Positions 1 to 6,477 of a stretch of DNA of 63,833 nucleotides are shown in pieces. The notes below the pieces were generated by a model. That model searched no databases. It was not told the origin of the DNA and saw only the letters and a list, made by a program, of their open reading frames with translations. A program made the position numbers and the translations under genes. Origin of the DNA: Liquorilactobacillus sicerae (GTDB taxonomy: Bacteria; Bacillota; Bacilli; Lactobacillales; Lactobacillaceae); assembly GCF_029916425.1 (NCBI RefSeq), contig NZ_JAHAVQ010000015.1:1-63833 (forward strand), given 5' to 3'. Positions within the stretch are counted from its first letter, which is position 1. Each line of letters starts with the position of its first letter.

Positions 1-165
1 TTAAATTATCATTATTACATCAAAAAAGCCATCCATTCCGCAGAACAGATAGCTTAATAATCCAGCTATACCAATTTAAATTGCAATTTAGGCAATTTTA
101 TTTATCAGTACTACTTGAAAAAGAACCGTCTTATTGAAGATCAATTTAGCAACCATTAAATAAAT

Positions 166-750
166 TCAAAGACTATCCTGAATATTGTCAGCTAAATAAT
201 CATAGAGCATCCCATGTTTCAAATCTTTAGTATCATAACCTAATGTTTCGGCAATTGCATAGGCAAATGCCCAAGCTGTTGCCGGTCCGCGGCTGGTTAA
301 AATTTTATGTTCCTGATCAGTCACAGTAATGTCCTCTTTGAAATTGCCAGTTGGCGCATCCTGTTTAGTTTCTTGATCGATCCCCGGAAAAGCCGTGTAA
401 TCTGCATCAGCCAGAATGCCATAGCGAGCTAGCGCACGTGGAGCAGCACACATTGCGGCATCCCATTGGCCGTTTTCATGACGTTTAACCATCAAATCCT
501 GCAGCTTTTGGTTATCCCGCAAATTAGCCGAACCAGTCATCCCACCTGGGAAAGCCACTAAGTCATAAGCTAGCAAACTATCATCGACCACTTTATCGCA
601 AGTTATCTTAATTTTGTGATCACCCATGACATCCTTGCTAATCAAACCAACCATGTCAGTTTGAATGCCTAGGCGCCGCAAGACATCAACAACGCTAAGG
701 CCTTCAACTTCTTCACAACCATCAGCAAACACAACTGCTACTTTTGTCAT
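166..750 (-). CDS. DJ-1/PfpI family protein (YajL/ThiJ-like)
   Basis: A 194-residue single-domain protein of the class I glutamine-amidotransferase-like DJ-1/PfpI superfamily. The predicted nucleophile is Cys101 in AAMCAAP, the usual nucleophile-elbow context, and the conserved acidic partner is Glu16 in DGCEEVEG. Family members act as stress-linked deglycases, chaperones or peptidases; the substrate here cannot be read from sequence. The start at 750 is chosen because AAAGGAAG lies just upstream; an in-frame start 10 codons earlier lacks such a site. It is monocistronic on the minus strand, and a restriction-modification island begins 230 bases away on its upstream side. Confident of the family, not of the activity. 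Confidence 0.9.
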   Translation of the reverse strand: MTKVAVVFADGCEEVEGLSVVDVLRRLGIQTDMVGLISKDVMGDHKIKITCDKVVDDSLLAYDLVAFPGGMTGSANLRDNQKLQDLMVKRHENGQWDAAMCAAPRALARYGILADADYTAFPGIDQETKQDAPTGNFKEDITVTDQEHKILTSRGPATAWAFAYAIAETLGYDTKDLKHGMLYDYLADNIQDSL

Positions 751-980
751 GTAAAAACTTCCTTTCTTGTTCAAAATCATGGTTTTACTTCCAATGACTG
801 CTAAATTTGCTTAATCAGTCACTGTCAACTTAATACCGCATTAAGCACAGCTAAAATTCAGCTTGCAAATATTTCCTTGCTAAACAAATTGATGTGTTTG
901 ATGGGTATTTTGTGTATCTTTGTGAATACCTCAAGGATTACTTATAGTGGATGATTTTTACACATTATATATATAGTAAT

Positions 981-1403
981 TTAGCGTTTACTATCTACGT
1001 ACCATTGGACGATTGAACAGTAATACTCAAGATTTTTGAGCACCCTCTTGGACCAGAAACGTAAGACTGTCCAATCCTGATTGCGTAGTTGCTCATTTAC
1101 CTTTTGGTCATGTTGCATATTATATTCGATTTTTTTTATCCAATAATCACGGTTGCTTTTTATATGAGTTTTGTAATTATTCCAATCATATCCATGCCAG
1201 AATTCACCATCAATAAAAATAGCAATTTTGTACTTAGTTATGGCAATATCTGGCTTTCCAGGAAGCTTTTTATAGTTTTTTCGATATCGAATGCCTTTGT
1301 GCCATAACATCTTCTCTAAAGCAACCTCATCTTTGCCATTAGTAGAGTGTACTCTAGACATTCGTGCCCTAGTCCTCTTGTCAGTATGAAATTTATAGAC
1401 CAT
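981..1403 (-). CDS. Vsr-like very-short-patch-repair endonuclease
   Basis: A 140-residue protein with the Vsr fold signature: an N-terminal arginine-rich segment, VALEKML with Glu30, LPGKPDIAI with putative catalytic Asp52, then FIDGEFWHG with His70, and a C-terminal LRFW segment. Vsr enzymes nick beside T:G mismatches produced when 5-methylcytosine deaminates, so they usually accompany a C5 methyltransferase. That gene lies 5 bases upstream here. By eye against E. coli Vsr, the position of catalytic His64 is Asp65, and the zinc-ligand cysteines are missing (Glu67 replaces Cys66, Lys replaces Cys117). It is therefore a diverged, probably zinc-free relative. It could instead serve as a small restriction nuclease. 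Confidence 0.85.
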   Translation of the reverse strand: MVYKFHTDKRTRARMSRVHSTNGKDEVALEKMLWHKGIRYRKNYKKLPGKPDIAITKYKIAIFIDGEFWHGYDWNNYKTHIKSNRDYWIKKIEYNMQHDQKVNEQLRNQDWTVLRFWSKRVLKNLEYYCSIVQWYVDSKR

Positions 1404-1408
1404 ACAGA

Positions 1409-2548
1409 TTACTTTCCTAGCCCCTTTAATATAGGCGTATTTCCTTTCTCAAGATTTTTTAGTTGAAGCTTCTCAGTCGGCTTAACTGAATCGTATTTAA
1501 TACCAGCAAAGGTCTTAAGGACTGCTTCCATAACAACTTTGGCGCCTTCAGGCGGAACAGCCATACCAATTTGTTTCCTAACAGACTCTTTACTCCCGAT
1601 GAATTCAAAATTATCTGGAAAGGTTTGTAAGCGTGCACGTTCACGGTTAGTTAGTGCTCGATTTTCCTTCCAATGGTACATGTGAGTTCCACCTCCACCG
1701 GAACCAGTAACAGTATACGCAGGCTTAGTATGATCTAATCGTTTGTAAATACTGGACAACTTAGCGCCACGAACGTGGAGACGTAGGTTTTCAGGGATAC
1801 CGAGGTACCAAGCATTCTCTCCTTCTGGAATGTATGATAATCGCTCAACTACCCTTTTAGTGGTGTTTGGCATTTCATTGTTTGGTACATTAATAGGAAT
1901 CGGTGGTACCTCGATAGCTTGTTGACTGGTCCTCATATCTTTTGGATCAGGTGTTGTTTGTGCTGGAACGTGATAATGAATGCCTTGTTCATACAAATCA
2001 TTGCGAATTCCTACAATGATGATACGATGCCTTGCTTGTGGAACACCATACTCTTCAAACTTGTAAAGATTAGGAGTAATATGGTAGCCTCTGGCCTGAA
2101 ACTCTTCAAGAATTTTTACTAAAGCGTACCCTTCATTAGCACTTGAAAGTCCACCAACATTTTCGGCAACAAATACTTTAGGTTGATAATACTTCATTAC
2201 CTTAACACCGTAAGAATACAATGGACCATATATGCCATTCAAACCTTTTTGCTTTCCAACGTTAGAATAATCATTGCAAGGAAAGCCGAATGCCAAAGCA
2301 TCAATATCTGGTAAAATAGATTTGTCACCGATCGGAAGGTCAGAAACATCTTCACAAAATACGGTATCGGCATCTGAATCATGAAGAATATTCAGCTTAT
2401 AAGTTTCTACAGTATCTTTGTCAAAATCATTAGCCCAAGCGTGCTCAAAGCCCCATTTTTCACCTGTATTATCTATAAAGCCTGCTAACTTTGCCCCTAA
2501 AGCTAAGCCACCAGGGCCACTAAATAACTCTCCCATACGGAACTTCAT
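1409..2548 (-). CDS. DNA (cytosine-5-)-methyltransferase
   Basis: A 379-residue modification enzyme with the ordered C5-methyltransferase motifs. Motif I is FSGPGG (residues 9-14, AdoMet binding). Motif IV is GFPCNDYS with catalytic Cys91. Motif VI is ENV (129-131) and motif VIII is QARHRI (171-176). A C-terminal motif reads VRKQIGMAVPP. PCN replaces the common PCQ, and IGM replaces IGN. The ATG at 2548 is preferred because GGAGATGGAG sits just upstream; a longer reading frame extends 32 codons further but its N-terminus does not look like protein. It lies between the endonuclease and the Vsr-like gene in the same orientation, so the three likely form one transcription unit. The recognition sequence cannot be inferred. 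Confidence 0.95.
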   Translation of the reverse strand: MKFRMGELFSGPGGLALGAKLAGFIDNTGEKWGFEHAWANDFDKDTVETYKLNILHDSDADTVFCEDVSDLPIGDKSILPDIDALAFGFPCNDYSNVGKQKGLNGIYGPLYSYGVKVMKYYQPKVFVAENVGGLSSANEGYALVKILEEFQARGYHITPNLYKFEEYGVPQARHRIIIVGIRNDLYEQGIHYHVPAQTTPDPKDMRTSQQAIEVPPIPINVPNNEMPNTTKRVVERLSYIPEGENAWYLGIPENLRLHVRGAKLSSIYKRLDHTKPAYTVTGSGGGGTHMYHWKENRALTNRERARLQTFPDNFEFIGSKESVRKQIGMAVPPEGAKVVMEAVLKTFAGIKYDSVKPTEKLQLKNLEKGNTPILKGLGK

Positions 2549-2672
2549 GCTTCTCCATCTCCAAACGTTTGTTCTGGCATACTCGTATGCTAATAATTTA
2601 ATCATACACCATATATGCAAATTAACAATAAAAAAACTGCACATACTGATATGATCGATGTTAGCTTGTTTT

Positions 2673-4289
2673 CTATAAATGAATATTTAATGCTTTAGCA
2701 ACTTGGACGAAACTTTCATAGGATTTGTCTTGGAACAACTTGACAAACAGCCCTGGCCGATTTTCCTCTGGGATATCATTCTCAGAACAATAGTTGAGCA
2801 ACCAGTATAAGGCAGAAGCAGAGATCATCATTCCATGAACTTCTAGACCACTGTTTTTCAATGCTAGCTCATTGATTTTCTGAAGGTTCTTTTCATTACT
2901 ATTAGTATTGGCCGTTACATAGCAGTAGTACTTAGGGTTCAAACCATCGTACCCTTTATAGCCTTCAATGTAACTATTAGCCATAACATTTCTAAGGGCT
3001 GCAGATAGATTGAAATTTCTAGAGTAGTTCTTGGCATCAACCAAGATCATGTCTTCGTCGTTTGTTTCAGCAAGCAAGTCAATATTTTCATTGACATTAT
3101 TAAATGCAGTAGTTGGGTCAGGATGCATTTCTGTCATTAGTCCCATTCCTCGTAGAATTCGAGCAGTCTTACGCTCAAACTCAAGATTATCCTCTTCATG
3201 CAAGTAAGAATCGACAAATGAATCGGAGGTAACTTTGAAATTCCGCGATTTGATATCTTCGGCTATCTTTTGCGCCTTGAATCCAATAAACTCTTTACTG
3301 AGAATTGTAGTCAGTTCCTCCATACCCAAGTCTTCAGGTTGTGGATAATCTTTCAATAACTGCTGAGCTTTAATATTACGCTTACGAGCTCTTGAAGCTG
3401 GAGTGGCATTAATGCCGTACTGCGTCTTATATGTATCAACATCCAATCCAGCACTTAAGGTATAGAACTGTGGATCGGTATCGATTCGGCTATTAAATGG
3501 GTAACGGTTGCAGAAATGTTCAAACTTTTCCCAGAGCTTAGGATCATTAATCCCTTTTAACCCACCATGATCAGAATCAGCGAGTGCAAAGCCTGTAAAA
3601 CGACAGAGGATAGTAAAAGTATTCGCCACATCAACGTATTTGCTGAAGTCCCCCCGACTATCGGCTCGGCTAATATCGCCATTATCATTGAATATTTGAA
3701 TTTCAATTTTTGCCTTTTCTTCATCATTATTTTTACGGTATTTCAAGATTTGTTTAATCTTGGCTTTCAGCTCCTCATTCCGTTTAGCCGTCATTGCAAA
3801 CAGTATAATTTCATTTTTGGTAATGTATTTATCCAGTAACTTACTGTTGGCTAACAAGATTAAGAAAATAATTGGCTGAATCCGGTAATACTTGCTGAAT
3901 TTAGGACGGAATGTAGGACCAATAAAGTAGCTGTTTGGAATTTGAAGCGTTAAGACCTGCTTACAAATATTTTCAGGAACCTTTTTACCGACTAGAATTG
4001 CCTTGGCTACCTTAGTTGGCTTTAGGTAGCCATTAGAATCCTCATAAACATAGCAATAGGTTTTCAACATTGCAACCCAAGTTCGGCCACCGGAGCCGTC
4101 ATGACTTATATTATTTTGCTTCATTCCAGCGTCGACCAAACATTGTTCATATTTTTGATGTAAGGGACGATTTCTCGTCCATTTTAAAGTAAAATTATTA
4201 GTTGCTTTTTGAAGTGCTCGTAATCCATCAGCGTGATATTGTGGATCACGCAACGGTCGTGTTACAAACCAGAAATTACGTTCCGTCAT
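2673..4289 (-). CDS. Type II restriction endonuclease, AlwI-like (tentative family)
   Basis: A 538-residue protein, first gene of the restriction island. The N-terminal FWFVTRPLRDP and the overall length resemble the AlwI/Bsp6I/PleI endonuclease family. A PD-(D/E)xK-type core is visible near the C-terminus: Glu372 in LEFERKTA, Asp404 in ENIDLLAE, and Asp418-x-Lys420 in LVDAKNY. The start at 4289 follows GAGGAG at good spacing. The gene ends 124 bases before the methyltransferase start. Assignment as a restriction enzyme rests on the nuclease core plus linkage to methyltransferase and Vsr genes. The AlwI label is from memory of family signatures and is less certain. The cut site is unknown. 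Confidence 0.75.
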   Translation of the reverse strand: MTERNFWFVTRPLRDPQYHADGLRALQKATNNFTLKWTRNRPLHQKYEQCLVDAGMKQNNISHDGSGGRTWVAMLKTYCYVYEDSNGYLKPTKVAKAILVGKKVPENICKQVLTLQIPNSYFIGPTFRPKFSKYYRIQPIIFLILLANSKLLDKYITKNEIILFAMTAKRNEELKAKIKQILKYRKNNDEEKAKIEIQIFNDNGDISRADSRGDFSKYVDVANTFTILCRFTGFALADSDHGGLKGINDPKLWEKFEHFCNRYPFNSRIDTDPQFYTLSAGLDVDTYKTQYGINATPASRARKRNIKAQQLLKDYPQPEDLGMEELTTILSKEFIGFKAQKIAEDIKSRNFKVTSDSFVDSYLHEEDNLEFERKTARILRGMGLMTEMHPDPTTAFNNVNENIDLLAETNDEDMILVDAKNYSRNFNLSAALRNVMANSYIEGYKGYDGLNPKYYCYVTANTNSNEKNLQKINELALKNSGLEVHGMMISASALYWLLNYCSENDIPEENRPGLFVKLFQDKSYESFVQVAKALNIHL

Positions 4290-4439
4290 TCTAATCTCCT
4301 CGATTTTTATTTACATTATAATTGTTGAATCATTATATATCTTATAAATGTTCTACATTATTCATTGGATTTTTGTCAAGCACATAAAAATCTCTGTCAT
4401 ATTCTTGCTATAGGCATAACTGATGCTAGTATGCATTTA

Positions 4440-4467
4440 TGGACACGATCTGGTAGAATTTTAAACA
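4440..4467 (+). repeat. Left terminal inverted repeat of the IS3-family element
   Basis: Begins TGGACAC, then five variable bases, then GGTAGAATTTT and AAACA. It matches the reverse complement of the right end apart from the variable block and two inserted bases. Confidence 0.9.
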
Positions 4468-4486
4468 TGAAAGAATCGTGCCGTTT

Positions 4487-4744
4487 ATGGAAAAAAAGAA
4501 ATATGCAATTGATTTTAAAAAGACAATCGTCGATTTATACAACAATGGAGCTTCAGTCACCGAACTAAAAAGCGAATATGGTCTGTCAACTGCGACAATT
4601 TATAACTGGGTAAAACTTTACACAAAGGGCAAAGACACCGGGAAAACTAAAGCTGACGTTTTAGCTTTACAAAAACGGTTAGCCCAACTTGAAAGTGAGA
4701 ACGATACTCTAAAAAAAGCATTGACCATATTCGCAAAAAAGTAG
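4487..4744 (+). CDS. IS3-family OrfA (helix-turn-helix DNA-binding subunit)
   Basis: An 85-residue protein from the ATG at 4487 (a GTG three codons earlier is also possible). It carries an HTH_28/HTH_Tnp_1-type helix-turn-helix (ELKSEYGLSTATIYNWVK) followed by a leucine-zipper-like coiled coil (LAQLESENDTLKKAL) that normally drives OrfA/OrfAB dimerisation. OrfA alone binds the terminal repeats and regulates transposition; as the N-terminal part of OrfAB it supplies DNA recognition. It ends in AAA AAG TAG, which places the frameshift site exactly at the stop. Confidence 0.93.
   Translation: MEKKKYAIDFKKTIVDLYNNGASVTELKSEYGLSTATIYNWVKLYTKGKDTGKTKADVLALQKRLAQLESENDTLKKALTIFAKK
4735..4741 (+). 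other. Programmed -1 frameshift site A_AAA_AAG
   Basis: The heptamer A AAA AAG directly precedes the orfA stop (TAG at 4742-4744). Slipping back one base moves the ribosome into the frame of orfB, which is open from GTA at 4741 to the stop at 5619. This is the standard arrangement for making the OrfAB transposase in IS3-family elements. Confidence 0.85.
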
Positions 4745-5619
4745 CTCCCAATGAATGGCTAGCAGCTATTGAAATCAACAAACCTAAACATACTATCAAA
4801 GAGTCTTGTGCTGTTTTATCTTTTCCAAGATCAACGTATTACGCCGTTAAAAATCACAAAATACCAAGAAAAAAATTGTATCATGAGTACTTAAAAGAAC
4901 AAATCACTGAAATATATCATGAGTCTCATGATATTTATGGTGCACCAAAAATCCATTACATCTTGAATCATCAAGGCGATCATGCAAGTCTGAAATTAGT
5001 TCAAAAAATCATGAGAGAGCTTGGCCTTCGGTCAAAAACAGTTAGGAAATGGCGTCCCGGACCAACTGCAAGACAAAAATTGGAGCAATTACCCAACCTA
5101 ATAAATCAGGATTTTTCAACAACATCACTTAACCAAAAGTGGGTCACAGATATTACCTATATTTACACAACTCTAGATGGTTGGTGTTATCTTTCATTTA
5201 TCCAAGATCTTCATTCGAAGAAAATCATAGCCCATAGTCTTTCAAAAACAATGACTGTTGATTTATGCCTACAAACCTTAAAGACAGCTTGTGAAACCCA
5301 GAAAATAACTACGGGAGAATTGATTCTTCATTCAGATATGGGTTCTCAATATACTAGCAATGTGTTTAATAAAGCCCTTGAACAGCTAGGAATCAAACAT
5401 TCTTACAGTCGTAAAGGCTGTCCATATGACAACGCAACTATCGAATCTTTTCATGCGTCCTTGAAAAAAGAGGAAGTCTATTTGCACACTTATAAAAATT
5501 TTGAAAGTGCAAAAATAACACTATTTCAGTATATCGAGGGCTTTTACAACAATCATCGTATTCACAGCAGTTTAAACTATTTGACACCAAACATGTTTGA
5601 ACAACAACTCAGTGCCTAA
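4741..5619 (+). CDS. IS3-family OrfB transposase catalytic domain (expressed as OrfAB)
   Basis: The open frame entered by -1 frameshifting gives about 292 residues of transposase. An HTH_21-like segment (HDIYGAPKIHYIL) precedes an rve integrase core. The DDE triad is visible as WVTDITY, ILHSDMGSQYTS and DNATIESFHASLKKE. The C-terminal FYNNHRIHSSL is typical of IS3-family proteins. A TTG at 4876 could start a shorter OrfB, but no convincing ribosome site precedes it, and conserved N-terminal sequence (LSFPRSTYY) lies upstream of it. Fusion with OrfA is therefore the better reading. Confidence 0.93.
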   Translation, partial: VAPNEWLAAIEINKPKHTIKESCAVLSFPRSTYYAVKNHKIPRKKLYHEYLKEQITEIYHESHDIYGAPKIHYILNHQGDHASLKLVQKIMRELGLRSKTVRKWRPGPTARQKLEQLPNLINQDFSTTSLNQKWVTDITYIYTTLDGWCYLSFIQDLHSKKIIAHSLSKTMTVDLCLQTLKTACETQKITTGELILHSDMGSQYTSNVFNKALEQLGIKHSYSRKGCPYDNATIESFHASLKKEEVYLHTYKNFESAKITLFQYIEGFYNNHRIHSSLNYLTPNMFEQQLSA

Positions 5620-5669
5620 TTTTTAGCCAAAACAATTACGTTTCTTGAACTCATTGTCTCAATTAAGTG

Positions 5670-5697
5670 TTTCGAAAATTCTACCAAAATGTGTCCA
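5670..5697 (-). repeat. Right terminal inverted repeat of the IS3-family element
   Basis: Its reverse complement reads TGGACAC, five variable bases, then GGTAGAATTTT, CG and AAACA. It ends at GTGTCCA (5691-5697), which fixes the element's right border. Confidence 0.9.
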
Positions 5698-5909
5698 AAA
5701 ACTTGACTCAGATCCACAACTGGTTGGACAAACATATTGAGGGAACTAATGATCCGCGCATTTGGGGAAAAGTTTTAGAGGGTGACCTTGGTAGCTTATG
5801 GCGGTATCGAGTTGGTAGTTACCGAATTATTGCTAATATTCAAGATGAGATTTTCACTGTCGTTGTCGTCAAAGCCGGAAAACGAAATGATGTCTACAAA
5901 CGAAAATGA
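5698..5909 (+). pseudogene. 3' remnant of a RelE/ParE-family toxin gene, truncated by the IS
   Basis: From the IS border the frame reads LTQIHNWLDKHIEG, then DPRIWGKVL and LWRYRVGSYRIIA, ending in VVVVKAGKRNDVYKRK. This is the typical C-terminal two thirds of a RelE-type mRNA interferase: about 69 residues against the usual 85-90. The first 20 or so codons, the promoter and any RelB-type antitoxin gene are missing. The left flank of the IS does not contain them either, so DNA was lost with the insertion. GTG codons within the IS end (5667, 5691) could start a short protein, but no ribosome site is visible. Probably non-functional. Confidence 0.85.
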
Positions 5910-6021
5910 TGGAAGACTATTAAATTGGAAAGAATCGAGGACGCGGTACTATTGCCGCCATAGTTATCATGGCGTTAAGTCAGTTTATCATCGACTGTGC
6001 TAAAGAAGCCTACGCGATAAT

Positions 6022-6046
6022 AAAAAAAACCAACCATAACGGTTAG
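6022..6046 (-). terminator. Intrinsic terminator (minus strand)
   Basis: On the minus strand CTAACC and GGTTGG (one T-G pair) form a six-pair stem around GTTAT, directly followed by eight T. It probably ends the rlmD transcript or a minus-strand RNA from the intergenic region. Confidence 0.65.
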
Positions 6047-6078
6047 CTTCATCTTCGATCATTCTGATCACGCTTGAG

Positions 6079-6112
6079 GGTAACGAGGTGCCACTCGTTG
6101 CCTTCTTTTCGT
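6079..6112 (+). terminator. Likely intrinsic terminator (plus strand)
   Basis: GGTAACGAG and CTCGTTGCC pair over nine bases with one wobble around the loop GTGCCA, followed by TTCTTTTC. It would stop readthrough from the IS and toxin remnant. Confidence 0.6.
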
Positions 6113-6273
6113 TTACTATAATATCTAATCTATCTTAATCTTTAAACTTTTCTGCTGGTGGTTTTAACTGTCAGCTTTTTACTTTGTTATAATTTACTTT
6201 TCAACTTCTGTTGGCTTATCAGTAGAAGTAATTAAGCAAGTGAAAACAGCTCAACAACTAACTTAAGTGCACT

Positions 6274-6302
6274 TTGACAAAGCACTTGAGCCTAATTAAC
6301 AT
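6274..6302 (+). promoter_or_regulatory. Sigma-A-type promoter reading right
   Basis: TTGACA (6274-6279), a 17-base spacer, and TAACAT (6297-6302). It faces the 3' end of rlmD, with no coding gene downstream before rlmD's antisense side. Confidence 0.55.
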
Positions 6303-6307
6303 TACGA

Positions 6308-6475
6308 ACTTTCAACTTGCATATAAATTAGTAGAAGTGCACATATGATTGAAAAAGTCACCTTGTCAAATTGCAAAGTTACACTCTCGACGGTTCGTAC
6401 TTGCCAATCATTTGTCACTTTGCTTCTCATTCTTGGGTGACTATCGCATGGAGCGTTACTAAGCTTCCACGCTCC
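6308..6475 (+). ncRNA. Candidate structured small RNA, family unknown
   Basis: Downstream of the plus-strand promoter, three pairs of complementary heptamers occur within 140 bases. AGTCACC (6356-6362) pairs with GGTGACT (6436-6442). Nested inside, GCAAAGT (6373-6379) pairs with ACTTTGC (6417-6423). TACGAAC (6303-6309) pairs with GTTCGTA (6393-6399) in the inner loop, giving a possible pseudoknot, although its first bases may lie before the start site. A hairpin GGAGCGT/ACGCTCC (6450-6475) with a weak T tail closes the unit. No Rfam family came to mind. It could instead be folded 3' untranslated sequence of rlmD on the other strand. Confidence 0.35.
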
Positions 6476-6477
6476 TT

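Larger units (their letters stand above)
4440..5697 (+). mobile_element. IS3-family insertion sequence, complete (1258 bp)
   Basis: A complete element bounded by imperfect inverted repeats that start TGGACAC and share GGTAGAATTTT five bases further in. Inside are orfA and an orfB frame joined by a slippery A_AAA_AAG, with the full DDE triad in orfB. All frames are open, so the copy may be active. No matching 3-4 bp target duplication is visible (TTA on the left, AAA on the right). This points to a deletion or recombination at one end after insertion. It separates the restriction island from a truncated toxin gene. Confidence 0.93.
5910..6477. other. 568-base stretch without a protein gene
   Basis: No plausible coding frame. 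It contains a minus-strand terminator (6022-6046), a plus-strand hairpin with a T-rich tail (6079-6112), a plus-strand promoter (6274-6302) and several complementary heptamers between 6303 and 6475. Sequence before 6020 continues the ruined toxin locus. A second possible plus-strand -10 (TATAAT, about 6190) lacks a clear -35. Confidence 0.7.

Noticed and set aside
904..930. GGTATT/AATACC inverted repeat between the DJ-1 gene and the restriction island
   Set aside because: Only six paired bases, with a TTGTG direct repeat inside; too weak to call an operator or terminator.
2549..2644. N-terminal extension of the methyltransferase
   Set aside because: The extra 32 codons lack a ribosome site, whereas the ATG at 2548 has one and directly precedes motif I.
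5782..6003. A 73-codon plus-strand frame
   Set aside because: Overlaps the toxin remnant in another frame and resembles no protein.
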